This document shows positions 55,424 to 63,032 of a stretch of DNA of 64,000 nucleotides, piece by piece. Under the pieces are notes generated by a model. It was not told where the DNA came from. It did no database searches and was given only the letters and a program-made list of their open reading frames with translations. The stretch lies in NCBI GenBank assembly GCA_031363055.1, contig JANLTP010000095.1:9779-73778 (forward strand), in the 5' to 3' direction. A program made the translations under genes and the position numbers. How positions within the stretch are numbered: the stretch's first letter is position 1; each line of letters begins with the position of its first letter. The DNA is from JANLTP01 sp031363055 (lineage in GTDB: Bacteria > Pseudomonadota > Gammaproteobacteria > Burkholderiales > Burkholderiaceae_E).

Positions 55424-56022
55424 ACGATCACGGCCGACGGTGCGGCGCGCTGGGGCCATTGACCAAAACGAAGTGTGTGAATGCACTTCAGGCATTCACT
55501 GATGCCTTGAATGAACAGCAACAGGCCGGTCAGCGGCATGACCATCTTGAACGGCCAGGTAATCGGCTGCCAGGCACTGGTCACAAAGGTCTCGTTGGTC
55601 ACGTAGGCTTTGACAAAATAGCCCCAGCCGACGAACAGAAAAACACTGACAAACGGAAAGAACATGACGAGGTAGCAAATCAGATCGGTCCAGGCCTGGC
55701 GCTTGGGCGACCAATCCGCGTAAAACGAGTCGGTGCGGACATGACCCTTGCGCTGCAGCGTGAACGCGGCGCCGAGCATAAAAAAGCTGCCATACAGCAT
55801 GAACGTCATGTCGTAGGCCCAGAGCGTCGGCGCGTTGAACAGATAACGCGCAATCACCTCGTAGCACAGGGAAAACACCATCGGCAGAATCAGCCAGGCC
55901 GCCAGGCGGCCTGACCAGACGGCCAGTTGATCGATCTTGTCTGCAATGGCGAGCAGCCTGGAGTTCGATATTGCAGAGGACTCAATCATCAAGGGCATCC
56001 TATTTGGCGTTTGGTGAATCAA
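55420..56022 (-). CDS. TRAP transporter small permease (DctQ type)
   Basis: A small four-helix membrane subunit that bridges receptor and channel in TRAP importers. Visible helices: WLILPMVFSLCYEVIARYLF, MTFMLYGSFFMLGAAFTL, LVMFFPFVSVFLFVGWGYF and MVMPLTGLLLFIQGISECL. The longer frame gives 200 residues. The ATG at 55989 has AGGA in place and is the likelier start, giving 189 residues. It overlaps the permease gene by four bases and begins close to the end of the receptor gene, as usual for a dctPQM operon. Confidence 0.88.
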   Translation of the reverse strand: MIHQTPNRMPLMIESSAISNSRLLAIADKIDQLAVWSGRLAAWLILPMVFSLCYEVIARYLFNAPTLWAYDMTFMLYGSFFMLGAAFTLQRKGHVRTDSFYADWSPKRQAWTDLICYLVMFFPFVSVFLFVGWGYFVKAYVTNETFVTSAWQPITWPFKMVMPLTGLLLFIQGISECLKCIHTLRFGQWPQRAAPSAVIV

Positions 56023-57148
56023 GTCCCAGGTTGTAGTAGAGGCCGTTGATCTTGTTCCAATACGGTACGACCAACTTGGCGAAGGCGCGTTGTGAATCGA
56101 GGGTTTCCTTGAAGAACGGGTTCTTGCCGGCTTCGCGGTCGTAGATCGTGTTGGTGGCCTTGATGAACGCCGGGAAAATATCGCGCGGTGTGTCGTACAC
56201 CGTCACGCCGTGCTCGGTCTGCAACTTCTGCAAAGCCAGCGCGTTGCGATGCACGTTGTAGGTGTAGGTCTCGGTCATGGTCGCCATCGCCGATGCCTCG
56301 ACAATGGCTTTAAGATCTGCCGATAACTTGTTCCAACTGGTCTTATTCAGCAGCAGCTCGCCAACGTCGGTCGATTGATGCAGGCCCTGCAAGTAATAAT
56401 GTTTGAAGACATTGTGAAAGCCAAGTGCCATGTCATCGGCCGGTCCGATCCACTCGGCGGCGTCGAGCACGCCGCGTTGCGCCGCTGGGACGATCTCGGC
56501 GCCGGGCATCGCAACCGCATTGACACCCATCTCCTTGAAGATCTCACCGACCAGACCTGGCGGCGAACGATACTTGAGCTTCTTCATGTCCTCCAACGAT
56601 TTGATCGGTGTCTTGAACCAGCCCAGCGGGTCCGGTCCCATCGGTTGGACCAGGAAGGGTTCGATGTTCAGCTTCAGCGCCTCGCTGAAGAATCGTTTGT
56701 AGAGCGCATTGCCACCGCCCTGAAACAGCCAGGCGACATGCGAGAGTTGGTCCATGCCCGTGCCGCCGCCGGCTGCCGGGTTGGAGAACAGGCCAGCCGC
56801 CGTGTTTTTGCCCGACCAGTAATGCGTCCAGGCATAGCCGCCATCGACCACACCCTTGTCGACCGCATCAACAATTTCGAACGCAGCTACAACGGCACCG
56901 TCCGGCAACATTTCCATTTTCAGTCGGCCGTTCGACATCTTGTCAACACGATCGGCGAATTTTTTCATCAGATCATAATAGATGCTCGAGCTCGGTACTG
57001 CCGTCTGGATCTTCAATCGGGTGACCGCTTGCGCAATCGCCGGGCGGGCGATCAACGCACCCGCTGAGGCCAGACTCGCTGCGCTTGCGCCCAGCGCCAG
57101 GCGCCGGCTCGGGCGCTTGAGTTGTTGCGTTGTTCTGGATGGTTCCAT
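56000..57148 (-). CDS. TRAP transporter substrate-binding protein (DctP type, TakP-like)
   Basis: A 382-residue periplasmic receptor with a twin-arginine-like leader (SRRLALGASAASLASAG, cleavage near PAIAQA). The TRAP fold follows: LKIQTAVPSSSIYYDLMKKF, MSNGRLKMEMLPDGAVVAAF, GMDQLSHVAWLFQGGGNALY and KLKYRSPPGLVGEIFKEMGV. The conserved arginine in YRSPP would bind a carboxylate or sulfonate. This is the TakP-like group of receptors. GAGGAG lies just ahead of the ATG. Location next to a GMC dehydrogenase and an IclR regulator, and near xsc, matches the IseKLM/TauKLM type of sulfonate importer. The ligand assignment is inference. Confidence 0.87.
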   Translation of the reverse strand: MEPSRTTQQLKRPSRRLALGASAASLASAGALIARPAIAQAVTRLKIQTAVPSSSIYYDLMKKFADRVDKMSNGRLKMEMLPDGAVVAAFEIVDAVDKGVVDGGYAWTHYWSGKNTAAGLFSNPAAGGGTGMDQLSHVAWLFQGGGNALYKRFFSEALKLNIEPFLVQPMGPDPLGWFKTPIKSLEDMKKLKYRSPPGLVGEIFKEMGVNAVAMPGAEIVPAAQRGVLDAAEWIGPADDMALGFHNVFKHYYLQGLHQSTDVGELLLNKTSWNKLSADLKAIVEASAMATMTETYTYNVHRNALALQKLQTEHGVTVYDTPRDIFPAFIKATNTIYDREAGKNPFFKETLDSQRAFAKLVVPYWNKINGLYYNLGLDSPNAK

Positions 57149-57190
57149 TACGGTCTCCTCGTTATCAACGTGATGAATGAAAATGAAAAA

Positions 57191-58795
57191 CTACCTGGAA
57201 TCCTCGCGGATCATATCGACCGCTTTCTCCGCCATCATGACTGCCGCTGCGTTGGTGTTTCCTGAAACCAGAGTCGGCATCGCCGAGCAGTCAATGACCC
57301 TCAAGCCCTGAATACCGTGGACCCTTAAACGTGCGTCGACCACTGCACCGGCCTGCGGGTCAGGCCCCATGGCGCAAGTACCGCTTGGATGAAAAATGGT
57401 GGCACCATCACTGCGACAATACTCCAGTAAGGCAGCGTCGTCATGTGCATCGGGGCCTGGTTTGACTTCGCGCTTGACCAGCGGCGACATAGTCGGCGAG
57501 GTTGCGATGGCTCTTGCTGCCTTGATGGCTGCGACAGCGGTGCGACGGTCCAATTCGGTCGACAGATAATTCGGCTGAATTTCCGGCGGCTCGAAGGGAT
57601 CGTTCGAGCGGATCCGGATATGTCCACGAGACTCAGGGCGCAGTTGGCAAACCGACAGGGTGAATCCCGAATACGGATGCACGGCGCCGCCGGCCATATC
57701 GGCCGACAAAGTGGCGACATGAAACTGGATGTCAGGCGTCTTCGCCTCCTCAGGCAGTGCCCTCATGAAGCAGCCTCCCTGGTTGATGCCGACCGCCAGT
57801 GCGCCGCTGCGAAACAGCACCCATTGCAAGGCGAGCCTGGCCTGCCCGGTCCACGAGTTCAACGCGTCATTGGTAGTCGGCTGAGTCGATTCAAAAGTCA
57901 GGCGCATCTGCAGATGGTCCTGAAGATTTTCACCGACGCCTGGCAGGGTATGCAGGACTTTTACGCGCTTTGCGATCAAATGTTCGGGCGCACCGATGCC
58001 CGAGAGTTGTAACAGTTGTGGCGATTGGATGGCGCCGGCGCTGAGCAGCACTTCGGCACGACAACGCGCACTCTTTTGAACGCCGCCTTGGGCGTAGCGG
58101 ACGCCGACGGCGCGCTTACCCTCAAAGGTGATACCGCCGACAGGGGCAAGCGTCTGAACACTCAGATTCGAGCGTCGCCGGGCGGGTTCCAAGTAAGCTT
58201 TGGCGGTGCTACAGCGCCAGCCATTGCGCGTGTTGAGCTGGTAATAGCCCGCGCCTTCTTGACGCGCGCCATTGAAGTCGCTGGTAGGTGCAACACCGAT
58301 GTGCTGCGCGCCGGCGATGAAAGCTTCAATGAGCGAATTCTTGCCCTTGATGTCGGAAACGGCCAAAGGCCCGTGGGCGCCGTGAAACTCGCTGTCGCCG
58401 CGTTCATTGCCCTCGCTGCGCTTGAAGTAGGGTAGTACATCGTCATAGCTCCAGCCGGGATTACCTTGGTCGCGCCAACGATCGAAGTCTTCTCGCTGAC
58501 CTCGAATGTAGATCAAGCCGTTAATCGAACTCGACCCGCCGAGGGTTTTGCCGCGCGGCCAAAAGATGCGCCGGCCATTCATGTTCGGATCGGGATCGGT
58601 GTAGTAGCACCAGTTGTAGGTCTTGCTCCACATGGTCTTGCCATAGCCGACCGGTAAATGAATCCACAGGGAGCGGTCCGGCGGACCCGCTTCGAGCAAC
58701 AGCACGGTAGCGTTCGGGTCTTCGCTCAAACGCGACGCGAGCACCGCGCCAGCCGAACCGGCACCCACCACGATGTAGTCGAACGTCTCGTCCAT
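57191..58795 (-). CDS. GMC oxidoreductase, candidate isethionate dehydrogenase (IseJ-like)
   Basis: A 534-residue FAD alcohol dehydrogenase of the choline-dehydrogenase group. DYIVVGAGSAGAVLASRLSE is the FAD loop, LGGSSSINGLIYIRGQREDF is GMC signature 1, LLSAGAIQSPQLLQLSGIG is signature 2, and the active-site bases are His in TIFHPSGTCAMG and Asn in SGNTNAAAVMMAEKA. These enzymes oxidise a primary alcohol and pass electrons to the respiratory chain. IseJ, the isethionate dehydrogenase known from Cupriavidus, belongs to this family and feeds sulfoacetaldehyde to Xsc. The local order of IclR regulator, GMC enzyme, TRAP importer and xsc supports the same role. Choline or other alcohols remain possible. 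A palindromic candidate operator lies about 45 bases upstream of the ATG. Confidence 0.82.
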   Translation of the reverse strand: MDETFDYIVVGAGSAGAVLASRLSEDPNATVLLLEAGPPDRSLWIHLPVGYGKTMWSKTYNWCYYTDPDPNMNGRRIFWPRGKTLGGSSSINGLIYIRGQREDFDRWRDQGNPGWSYDDVLPYFKRSEGNERGDSEFHGAHGPLAVSDIKGKNSLIEAFIAGAQHIGVAPTSDFNGARQEGAGYYQLNTRNGWRCSTAKAYLEPARRRSNLSVQTLAPVGGITFEGKRAVGVRYAQGGVQKSARCRAEVLLSAGAIQSPQLLQLSGIGAPEHLIAKRVKVLHTLPGVGENLQDHLQMRLTFESTQPTTNDALNSWTGQARLALQWVLFRSGALAVGINQGGCFMRALPEEAKTPDIQFHVATLSADMAGGAVHPYSGFTLSVCQLRPESRGHIRIRSNDPFEPPEIQPNYLSTELDRRTAVAAIKAARAIATSPTMSPLVKREVKPGPDAHDDAALLEYCRSDGATIFHPSGTCAMGPDPQAGAVVDARLRVHGIQGLRVIDCSAMPTLVSGNTNAAAVMMAEKAVDMIREDSR

Positions 58796-58839
58796 ATTTT
58801 TTTTTCGATTTTCCCGACTACTTCAGGAGTTCTTTTTAC

Positions 58840-58854
58840 GGAACACTTTGTTCC
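58840..58854. promoter_or_regulatory. Palindrome GGAAC-N5-GTTCC, candidate IclR operator
   Basis: GGAACACTTTGTTCC is a perfect 5-bp inverted repeat with five central bases, 45 bases upstream of the GMC gene's ATG and in the gap it shares with the divergent IclR gene. IclR-type regulators bind short inverted repeats of this layout, so this is the best operator candidate. No binding data are implied. Confidence 0.5.
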
Positions 58855-58901
58855 ATAAATTTTATGCTAACCGTTTGTGAAAAGTAACGCAAGAATCCGT
58901 G

Positions 58902-58916
58902 CCGGCAAATTGCCGG
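58902..58916. promoter_or_regulatory. Perfect 15-bp palindrome CCGGCAA-A-TTGCCGG
   Basis: A 7-bp inverted repeat around a single base lies between the first palindrome and the IclR gene. The flanking phrase GTGCCGG..AAA is repeated at 58925-58934. It may be an autoregulatory site, a second operator or a small hairpin in the leader of the regulator's mRNA. Confidence 0.45.
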
Positions 58917-58957
58917 TAAATTCGTGCCGGTAAAGTATGTAGTCATGATCGGTAGCC

Positions 58958-59800
58958 TTGGTTTTTAGCATTGGTTTGAAGCCTTGGGTTAAGCTGCGCG
59001 CACAAACCTTCATCGAGTACTCATCGGAATCTCATTTGGCCAAGTATTCAGCGGATTCACCGGCTTCCTCTTCTGAACGCAGCTTGCGAATCCTGGCGCT
59101 TTTGGCGAAGGAAGGCCGAGCGCTGGCGCTGGCCGAGATTGTGTCGCGACTCGACATTCCGAAGGGAAGCGCCCATCGTCTGTGTACTCAGTTGGTCGAC
59201 AACGCTTTCTTGTCCCGCGATGTTGATCAACGTTTCTACAGTGTCGGTACCGCACTACGGGCGCTGGCCTTCGACACCTTGAACAACGGACTCGAGCGCG
59301 GCCAACGGCATGCGATTCTGGATGCCTTGGTCAACGAGGTGACTGAAACTTGTAATTTCACGACCCTGGATGGCGCCCAGGTACTATATCTCGACCGTGT
59401 CGAAGCCAATTGGCCCTTGCGTCTGCATTTGCCGATTGGCACTCACGTACCGCTGCACTGCACGGCCAGCGGCAAGTTGTTTCTGGCGATGATGTCGAAA
59501 CCGCAACGCGATGCGCTGCTGACGGCCTTGCCGTTGCCCGCCTTGACGAAGAACACAAAGACCAGGCAAGCAGCGCTCAGCAAGGAATTCAAGCTAATCA
59601 TTGAACGAGGGTATTCAACCGATGAGGAAGAATTCATGAACGGTCTGGTCGCCGTGGCAGTACCCGTGCTCGACGATTCCGGCGCCATGCGCGCAGCGAT
59701 TGCGGTGCACGCACCGACGGCACGAATGTCAATCAGCGAAGCGGTTCAGAAGTTACCGGCGCTGCGGGCGGCTGCGAAGAAGATGCGCCAGTTGCTTTAA
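58958..59800 (+). CDS. IclR-family transcriptional regulator
   Basis: Up to 280 residues with the IclR plan: a winged helix (SERSLRILALLAKEGRALAL, AEIVSRLDIPKGSAHRLCTQ) and a GAF-like effector domain (YLDRVEANWPLRLHLPIG, PLHCTASGKLFLAMM, NGLVAVAVPVLD, AAIAVHAPTARM). No in-frame ATG precedes the DNA-binding domain; the start must be TTG at 58958, TTG at 59035 or a similar codon. It is divergent from the GMC gene across a gap with two palindromes, the usual geometry of a local regulator. IseR of the isethionate pathway is an IclR-type protein, so the same role is proposed here. Confidence 0.85.
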   Translation: MVFSIGLKPWVKLRAQTFIEYSSESHLAKYSADSPASSSERSLRILALLAKEGRALALAEIVSRLDIPKGSAHRLCTQLVDNAFLSRDVDQRFYSVGTALRALAFDTLNNGLERGQRHAILDALVNEVTETCNFTTLDGAQVLYLDRVEANWPLRLHLPIGTHVPLHCTASGKLFLAMMSKPQRDALLTALPLPALTKNTKTRQAALSKEFKLIIERGYSTDEEEFMNGLVAVAVPVLDDSGAMRAAIAVHAPTARMSISEAVQKLPALRAAAKKMRQLL

Positions 59801-59862
59801 TTTATAGTGGGTAATCACCTATCATGCTGTGATTTTCACTACCTTCGAAAAGGAGCCACAAC

Positions 59863-60744
59863 ATGAATGATCGCCTCAAGGAAAAAATTGCCGTGATTAC
59901 CGGCGCCGCCTCGGGCATTGGCCTGGCGACGCTCGGCCTGTTCGTCGAAGAAGGCGCTCGGGTCATTGCCGCCGATCTACAGGATGAAGCGGGTCGCGAA
60001 TTGGAGCGGCAATTTCCGGGCAGGGTTCACTTTGTGCATTGCGACGTCACCAATCCGCAGGAAATAAGGGCGGCAATCGACATGGCTGTCTCGAAGTTCG
60101 GCGGTCTTGACATCTTGTTCAACAACGCCGGTCGTGGTGGCAGTCCGGCTGGCGTCGAAGACTGGGATGCCGATGGATGGGACATGACGCATGCGCTGTT
60201 GCTGCGCGCCGTGGCGGCGGGCAGTTCGTACGCCACCCCGCACATGAAGCGCCGAGGCGGCGGCTCGATCATCAACACATCCTCGATTTCCGCGCTGCAG
60301 GCCGGCTACGCGCCGATTGCCTACTCGGTTGCCAAGGCAGCGGTACTGCATTACACACGGTTGGCTGCCGCAGAACTGTCGGCACACCGCATCCGCATCA
60401 ACGCAGTCGTGCCCGGCTACATTGCCACCAGTATCTTTGGTAACGGTTTTGGAATGGATATCGAGGCTGCAAAAAAGCTCGCATTGGTCGTCGCCGAACG
60501 CAGCGGCCTCGCAAATCCAATCGGTCGCTCGGGCCAACCGCGCGATATCGCCGAAGCGGTACTGTTTCTGGCGTCCGATGCCTCCAGCTTCGTGACTGGG
60601 ACACAGATCACCGTCGATGGTGGCATCACGATTGGCCCGCGACACGCCTGGGACCCGGACACACCAGGCCCGATTCATCTGACCCTGGGTATTACAAAGG
60701 AGCAGGGACGGGCGATGCGAGAAGCTGGGAAGCCTCGGAAGTAG
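59863..60744 (+). CDS. SDR family NAD-dependent oxidoreductase
   Basis: A 293-residue classical short-chain dehydrogenase. TGAASGIG is at residues 13-20, an Asp after the second strand (AADLQDEAG) favours NAD over NADP, and NNAG, the catalytic Ser (NTSSISAL) and Y-S-V-A-K follow. VVPGYIATSIFGNGF and FVTGTQITVDGGITIG close the fold; a 25-residue tail (HAWDPDTPGPIHLTLGITKE) extends beyond the usual end. AAAGGAG precedes the ATG. It lies 60 bases after the IclR gene on the same strand and may belong to that regulon, but its substrate cannot be read. Confidence 0.85.
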   Translation: MNDRLKEKIAVITGAASGIGLATLGLFVEEGARVIAADLQDEAGRELERQFPGRVHFVHCDVTNPQEIRAAIDMAVSKFGGLDILFNNAGRGGSPAGVEDWDADGWDMTHALLLRAVAAGSSYATPHMKRRGGGSIINTSSISALQAGYAPIAYSVAKAAVLHYTRLAAAELSAHRIRINAVVPGYIATSIFGNGFGMDIEAAKKLALVVAERSGLANPIGRSGQPRDIAEAVLFLASDASSFVTGTQITVDGGITIGPRHAWDPDTPGPIHLTLGITKEQGRAMREAGKPRK

Positions 60745-61027
60745 GTAGGTCTGGCGGCCGTTACAAGAGTGGGTGAAGTCACGGAGTGCGGTAGGGTGTT
60801 CGCTGCTTCGGTATGGAGGATATTCCGGTCGCGAACCGATGATCGGTCTGCCGAATCATGGCGTTCGGGGAAATTCAATTTTGGTGAATATTTCACCCAC
60901 CTACAGGTCGTGAAGCCAGCAACCCTGGGGGCGAATCTGTTCAACTGGCGCTAGAAAGCTTGATAGTAAGCCTACTAAATATTGTCAATAAACCTTCTCG
61001 TCAGGCTATTTAAGCATCGCTACCACT
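60745..61027. other. Intergenic region with a short palindrome
   Basis: About 280 bases separating chromosomal-type genes from the cassette-like region. It contains GGTGAA-TAT-TTCACC (60883-60897), a possible operator. The right part is AT-rich with no recognisable attI or integrase gene. Confidence 0.45.
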
Positions 61028-61712
61028 ATGGCAAGTAGAGCCACCTATCAGGAAAACAAATCCCCGGGTCATGAATTCGCATTGCCTTGCGCGAAGTGCT
61101 CGGGAAGGACATCGCATAAGGTTTTGGTTTCGATAGACATTCACGGCAGCGAAGGCAATTCACAACATTCATTCGAATGGTACCGAGATCATCAAATAGT
61201 GCAGTGTCTAGGTTGCAAATCAATTTCGTATCGTATCGCGGACTCAAATTCCGAAGACTATTTCCAGGTCGATGAAGATGAGTATGAGCACTCAGTCTCG
61301 GAAAAGCTGTATCCACCGCGCCTCGAAGGCATAAAGGGTTTGGGTGACGAAAGTCACTACCTTCCTAATAAGGTGCGGCAAATTTACGATGAAACGCTAA
61401 CATCGCTCGCCGTACAAACTCCAGTTCTAGCTGCGATCGGCTTGCGCACGTTGCTGGTGACCGTTTGCAAAGAGAAAATGGCCTCTGGTGCGTCACTTTT
61501 TTGAGAAGCGGGACAGCTTGGTTGCACAACATGTTCTTACGCCCGCGAGTGCGGCGATCCTGCACAAAATTCGTACCCTGGGGAACGACGCCACACACGA
61601 GGTCAAGCCCCACAGTGAAAATCAGTTGGCCCTAGCAATGAATATCGTTGAGCATTTACTGCAGGACGTTTACAGTCTCGGAAACAAGGCAGAATCTGAG
61701 TTCGATGACTAG
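61028..61712 (+). pseudogene. DUF4145 protein, frameshifted at a T run
   Basis: Two overlapping frames together give one DUF4145 protein. The first (61028-61504) has a zinc-ribbon start with Cys21-x2-Cys24 and Cys60-x2-Cys63, then VRQIYDETLTSLAVQTPVLA and IGLRTLLVTVCKEKMASGASL. The second continues FEKRDSLVAQHVLTPASAAI, LHKIRTLGNDATHEVKPHSE and the usual end NIVEHLLQDVYSLG. The break is at six T (61497-61502); five would restore ASLFEKRDSL. DUF4145 domains occur in restriction-related and defence-linked proteins as well as alone, and the function here is unknown. The stop codon overlaps the first base of the first attC-like element, as in an integron cassette. Confidence 0.75.
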
Positions 61713-61822
61713 CCTAACCAGCCGCTCAACCCGGATAAGTTTTCCGCGCCGGTACTTGTGAATTGTGCTATCGCACCTTGGCGCAAGCCCGAAAAAACAG
61801 CCAGTCAATTTGGTCGGAAGGC
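61712..61822 (+). other. attC-like element 1 (111 bp)
   Basis: Starts with GCCTAAC, a full match to the integron R'' consensus RYYYAAC. The centre has GTTTTCC-GCGCC on the left and GGCGCAAGCCCG plus AAAAAAC on the right, a diverged inverted repeat. The right end aligns with the other two elements but has lost the GTT (GGTCGGAAGGC). It follows the DUF4145 stop directly and precedes the next ORF by 18 bases. Confidence 0.55.
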
Positions 61823-61840
61823 TTCAGCGGAGTTTGGTAA

Positions 61841-62128
61841 ATGCATCGCTTAAAAGACCCAGTTGAAGTAGAGATCAATGGTGAGCGTGTTGAGAATCAA
61901 AGCCTATTTCATAAGCCCACCGAGTGGTTCGGATGTACACCGCCCGACGAGTCAAATGAACTCGCGCGAATCAAGTCTCTGATGGAGAGGTTTCTTGACA
62001 TTCGGGAAGATCGTGCTCTCGCAATTGTTGCGGGCATTCTTGAATTTCGTTCTCAACACAGCTATGGCACTTTTTTCCTTTCGCAATACACTCGTCGGGT
62101 TTCGGGACTTTGTACGCGATTACGATAG
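61841..62128 (+). CDS. Hypothetical protein, 95 residues (cassette-like ORF)
   Basis: I do not recognise this protein. It begins MHRLKDPVEVEINGERVENQ, continues with WFGCTPPDESNELARIKSLM and a helical FLDIREDRALAIVAGILEFR, and ends in a basic tail. Its ATG lies 18 bases after attC-like element 1, and element 2 begins about 90 bases after its stop. This is the layout expected of a single-gene integron cassette. Its lower GC content than the neighbouring genes fits acquired DNA. No ribosome-binding site is obvious. Confidence 0.5.
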   Translation: MHRLKDPVEVEINGERVENQSLFHKPTEWFGCTPPDESNELARIKSLMERFLDIREDRALAIVAGILEFRSQHSYGTFFLSQYTRRVSGLCTRLR

Positions 62129-62214
62129 GCTTGTTTAGGCCATCGGAGGTTTCTACACGACGAGATCTGACAAGTAATGATTAGATTCATCTTTCGATCT
62201 TTTATTCGAAAACA

Positions 62215-62324
62215 GCGTAACTTTGTGTTCGACGCGCACAAGTTTCAAGGGCGGCGCTTTTGACCTGCGCTGGCGCGCTGTGGCGCCGGCCCTTGAAACT
62301 AGCCGGTCAACCAGGGCGTTGGCC
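62215..62324 (+). other. attC-like element 2 (110 bp) with a long hairpin
   Basis: Begins GCGTAAC (one mismatch to RYYYAAC) and ends GTTGGCC (one mismatch to GTTRRRY). Inside, AGTTTCAAGGGCGGCGC (62241-62257) pairs with GCGCCGGCCCTTGAAACT (62283-62300) over 17 bp with a single bulged base on one strand. A strand-specific bulge of this kind is a known hallmark of folded attC sites, where it sets the strand used for recombination. Confidence 0.62.
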
Positions 62325-62385
62325 GCTAAAATCGGTGCGTCGCCTGTGTGCTGGTCGCCTGTGTGCTGGTGTACCATTTGAAGTT

Positions 62386-62607
62386 GTGAGACTTGCAACC
62401 GGAACAGTCGTAGGTGGGAAGGTGGTTGTACACGGAGAGCCGTTGCCGGAAAGTATGGTGGTCACCGTGCTAGCGCGCGACGGTGGTGAGACTTTTGAGG
62501 TCTCTCCGGAGCTCGAAGCGGAACTGCTCGAGTCCATCGCCGAGGCCGATCGCGGTGACACGATTTCCGCCGACCAAGTCATAGAGCGCTTACGCCGAAG
62601 AAAATAG
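62386..62607 (+). CDS. Antitoxin of a ParE/RelE-type toxin-antitoxin pair
   Basis: A 73-residue protein from GTG 62386. The N-terminal part is beta-rich (ATGTVVGGKVVVHGEPLPES, MVVTVLARDGGETFEVSPEL) and the C-terminal part acidic-helical (EAELLESIAEADRGDTISAD, QVIERLRRRK). This resembles antitoxins that precede ParE-like toxins in proteobacterial plasmids and integrons. A longer upstream frame exists but starts within attC-like element 2. The toxin frame begins one base after the stop, so the pair is translationally coupled. It would bind and neutralise the toxin and probably repress its own promoter; here the toxin is dead. Confidence 0.65.
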   Translation: MRLATGTVVGGKVVVHGEPLPESMVVTVLARDGGETFEVSPELEAELLESIAEADRGDTISADQVIERLRRRK

Positions 62608-62608
62608 C

Positions 62609-62908
62609 GTGGCCCATAAAGTTGTGGTCACGCGGCGAGCATTTGCACAACTCGAACGAGCAGCAAGTTGGTGAGCGGAGAATCGCCTTGGTGCGCCGGA
62701 TGCGGTCGCGGAAGACTTTGAGGAAGCCGTGAATCTGCTGGCGGTTTAGCCGGGCATTGGTAGCAAGTCAGCATCAGATCGCTACCTGTTTCTGCGAAGA
62801 CTATTTCTTGAGCGAATCGACTATCACGTTTACTACGATATTCGATCGAAGGAAGTTGTAGTACTTGCAATCTGGCATGCAAGTCGGGGCTCCGGCCCAA
62901 AGCTGTGA
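62609..62908 (+). pseudogene. ParE/RelE-type toxin with two in-register stop codons
   Basis: Reading from GTG 62609 gives VAHKVVVTRRAFAQLERAAS-W, then TGA (62672-62674), then AENRLGAPDAVAEDFEEAVN-LLAV, then TAG (62747-62749), then PGIGSKSASDRYLFLRRLFL, ERIDYHVYYDIRSKEVVVLA and IWHASRGSGPKL with a normal stop. The family normally has WW at the first position and a residue such as Gln before PGIG at the second, so TGG to TGA and CAG to TAG transitions explain both. The frame is otherwise undamaged over 100 codons and contains the ParE C-terminal beta-strand and WHxxR motif. The toxin has been silenced by point mutation. Confidence 0.8.
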
Positions 62909-62920
62909 GACGCAGTCGTC

Positions 62921-63032
62921 GTCTAACCTGGCATTGCACGCGGACAGTTTTTGCGGGCCGGCGCATGTAAGCAGTGCTGTTGCACCGTGGCGCCGGCCCG
63001 AAAAAAACAGCCGGTGAACTTGGACGTTGAGG
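62921..63032 (+). other. attC-like element 3 (about 112 bp), abutted by an IS end
   Basis: Begins GTCTAAC, a full match to RYYYAAC. GTTTTTGCGGGCCGGCGC (62947-62964) pairs with GCGCCGGCCCGAAAAAAAC (62990-63008) with one bulged position and a 25-base loop. The right end reads CGTTGAGG, where GTT fits the core site but GAGGCTGTGC is already the end of an IS1182-like element, so the R' box is probably a hybrid. The right arm (TGGCGCCGGCCC, then CAGCCGGT.AAC..GG.CGTTG) aligns well with element 2. Confidence 0.6.
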
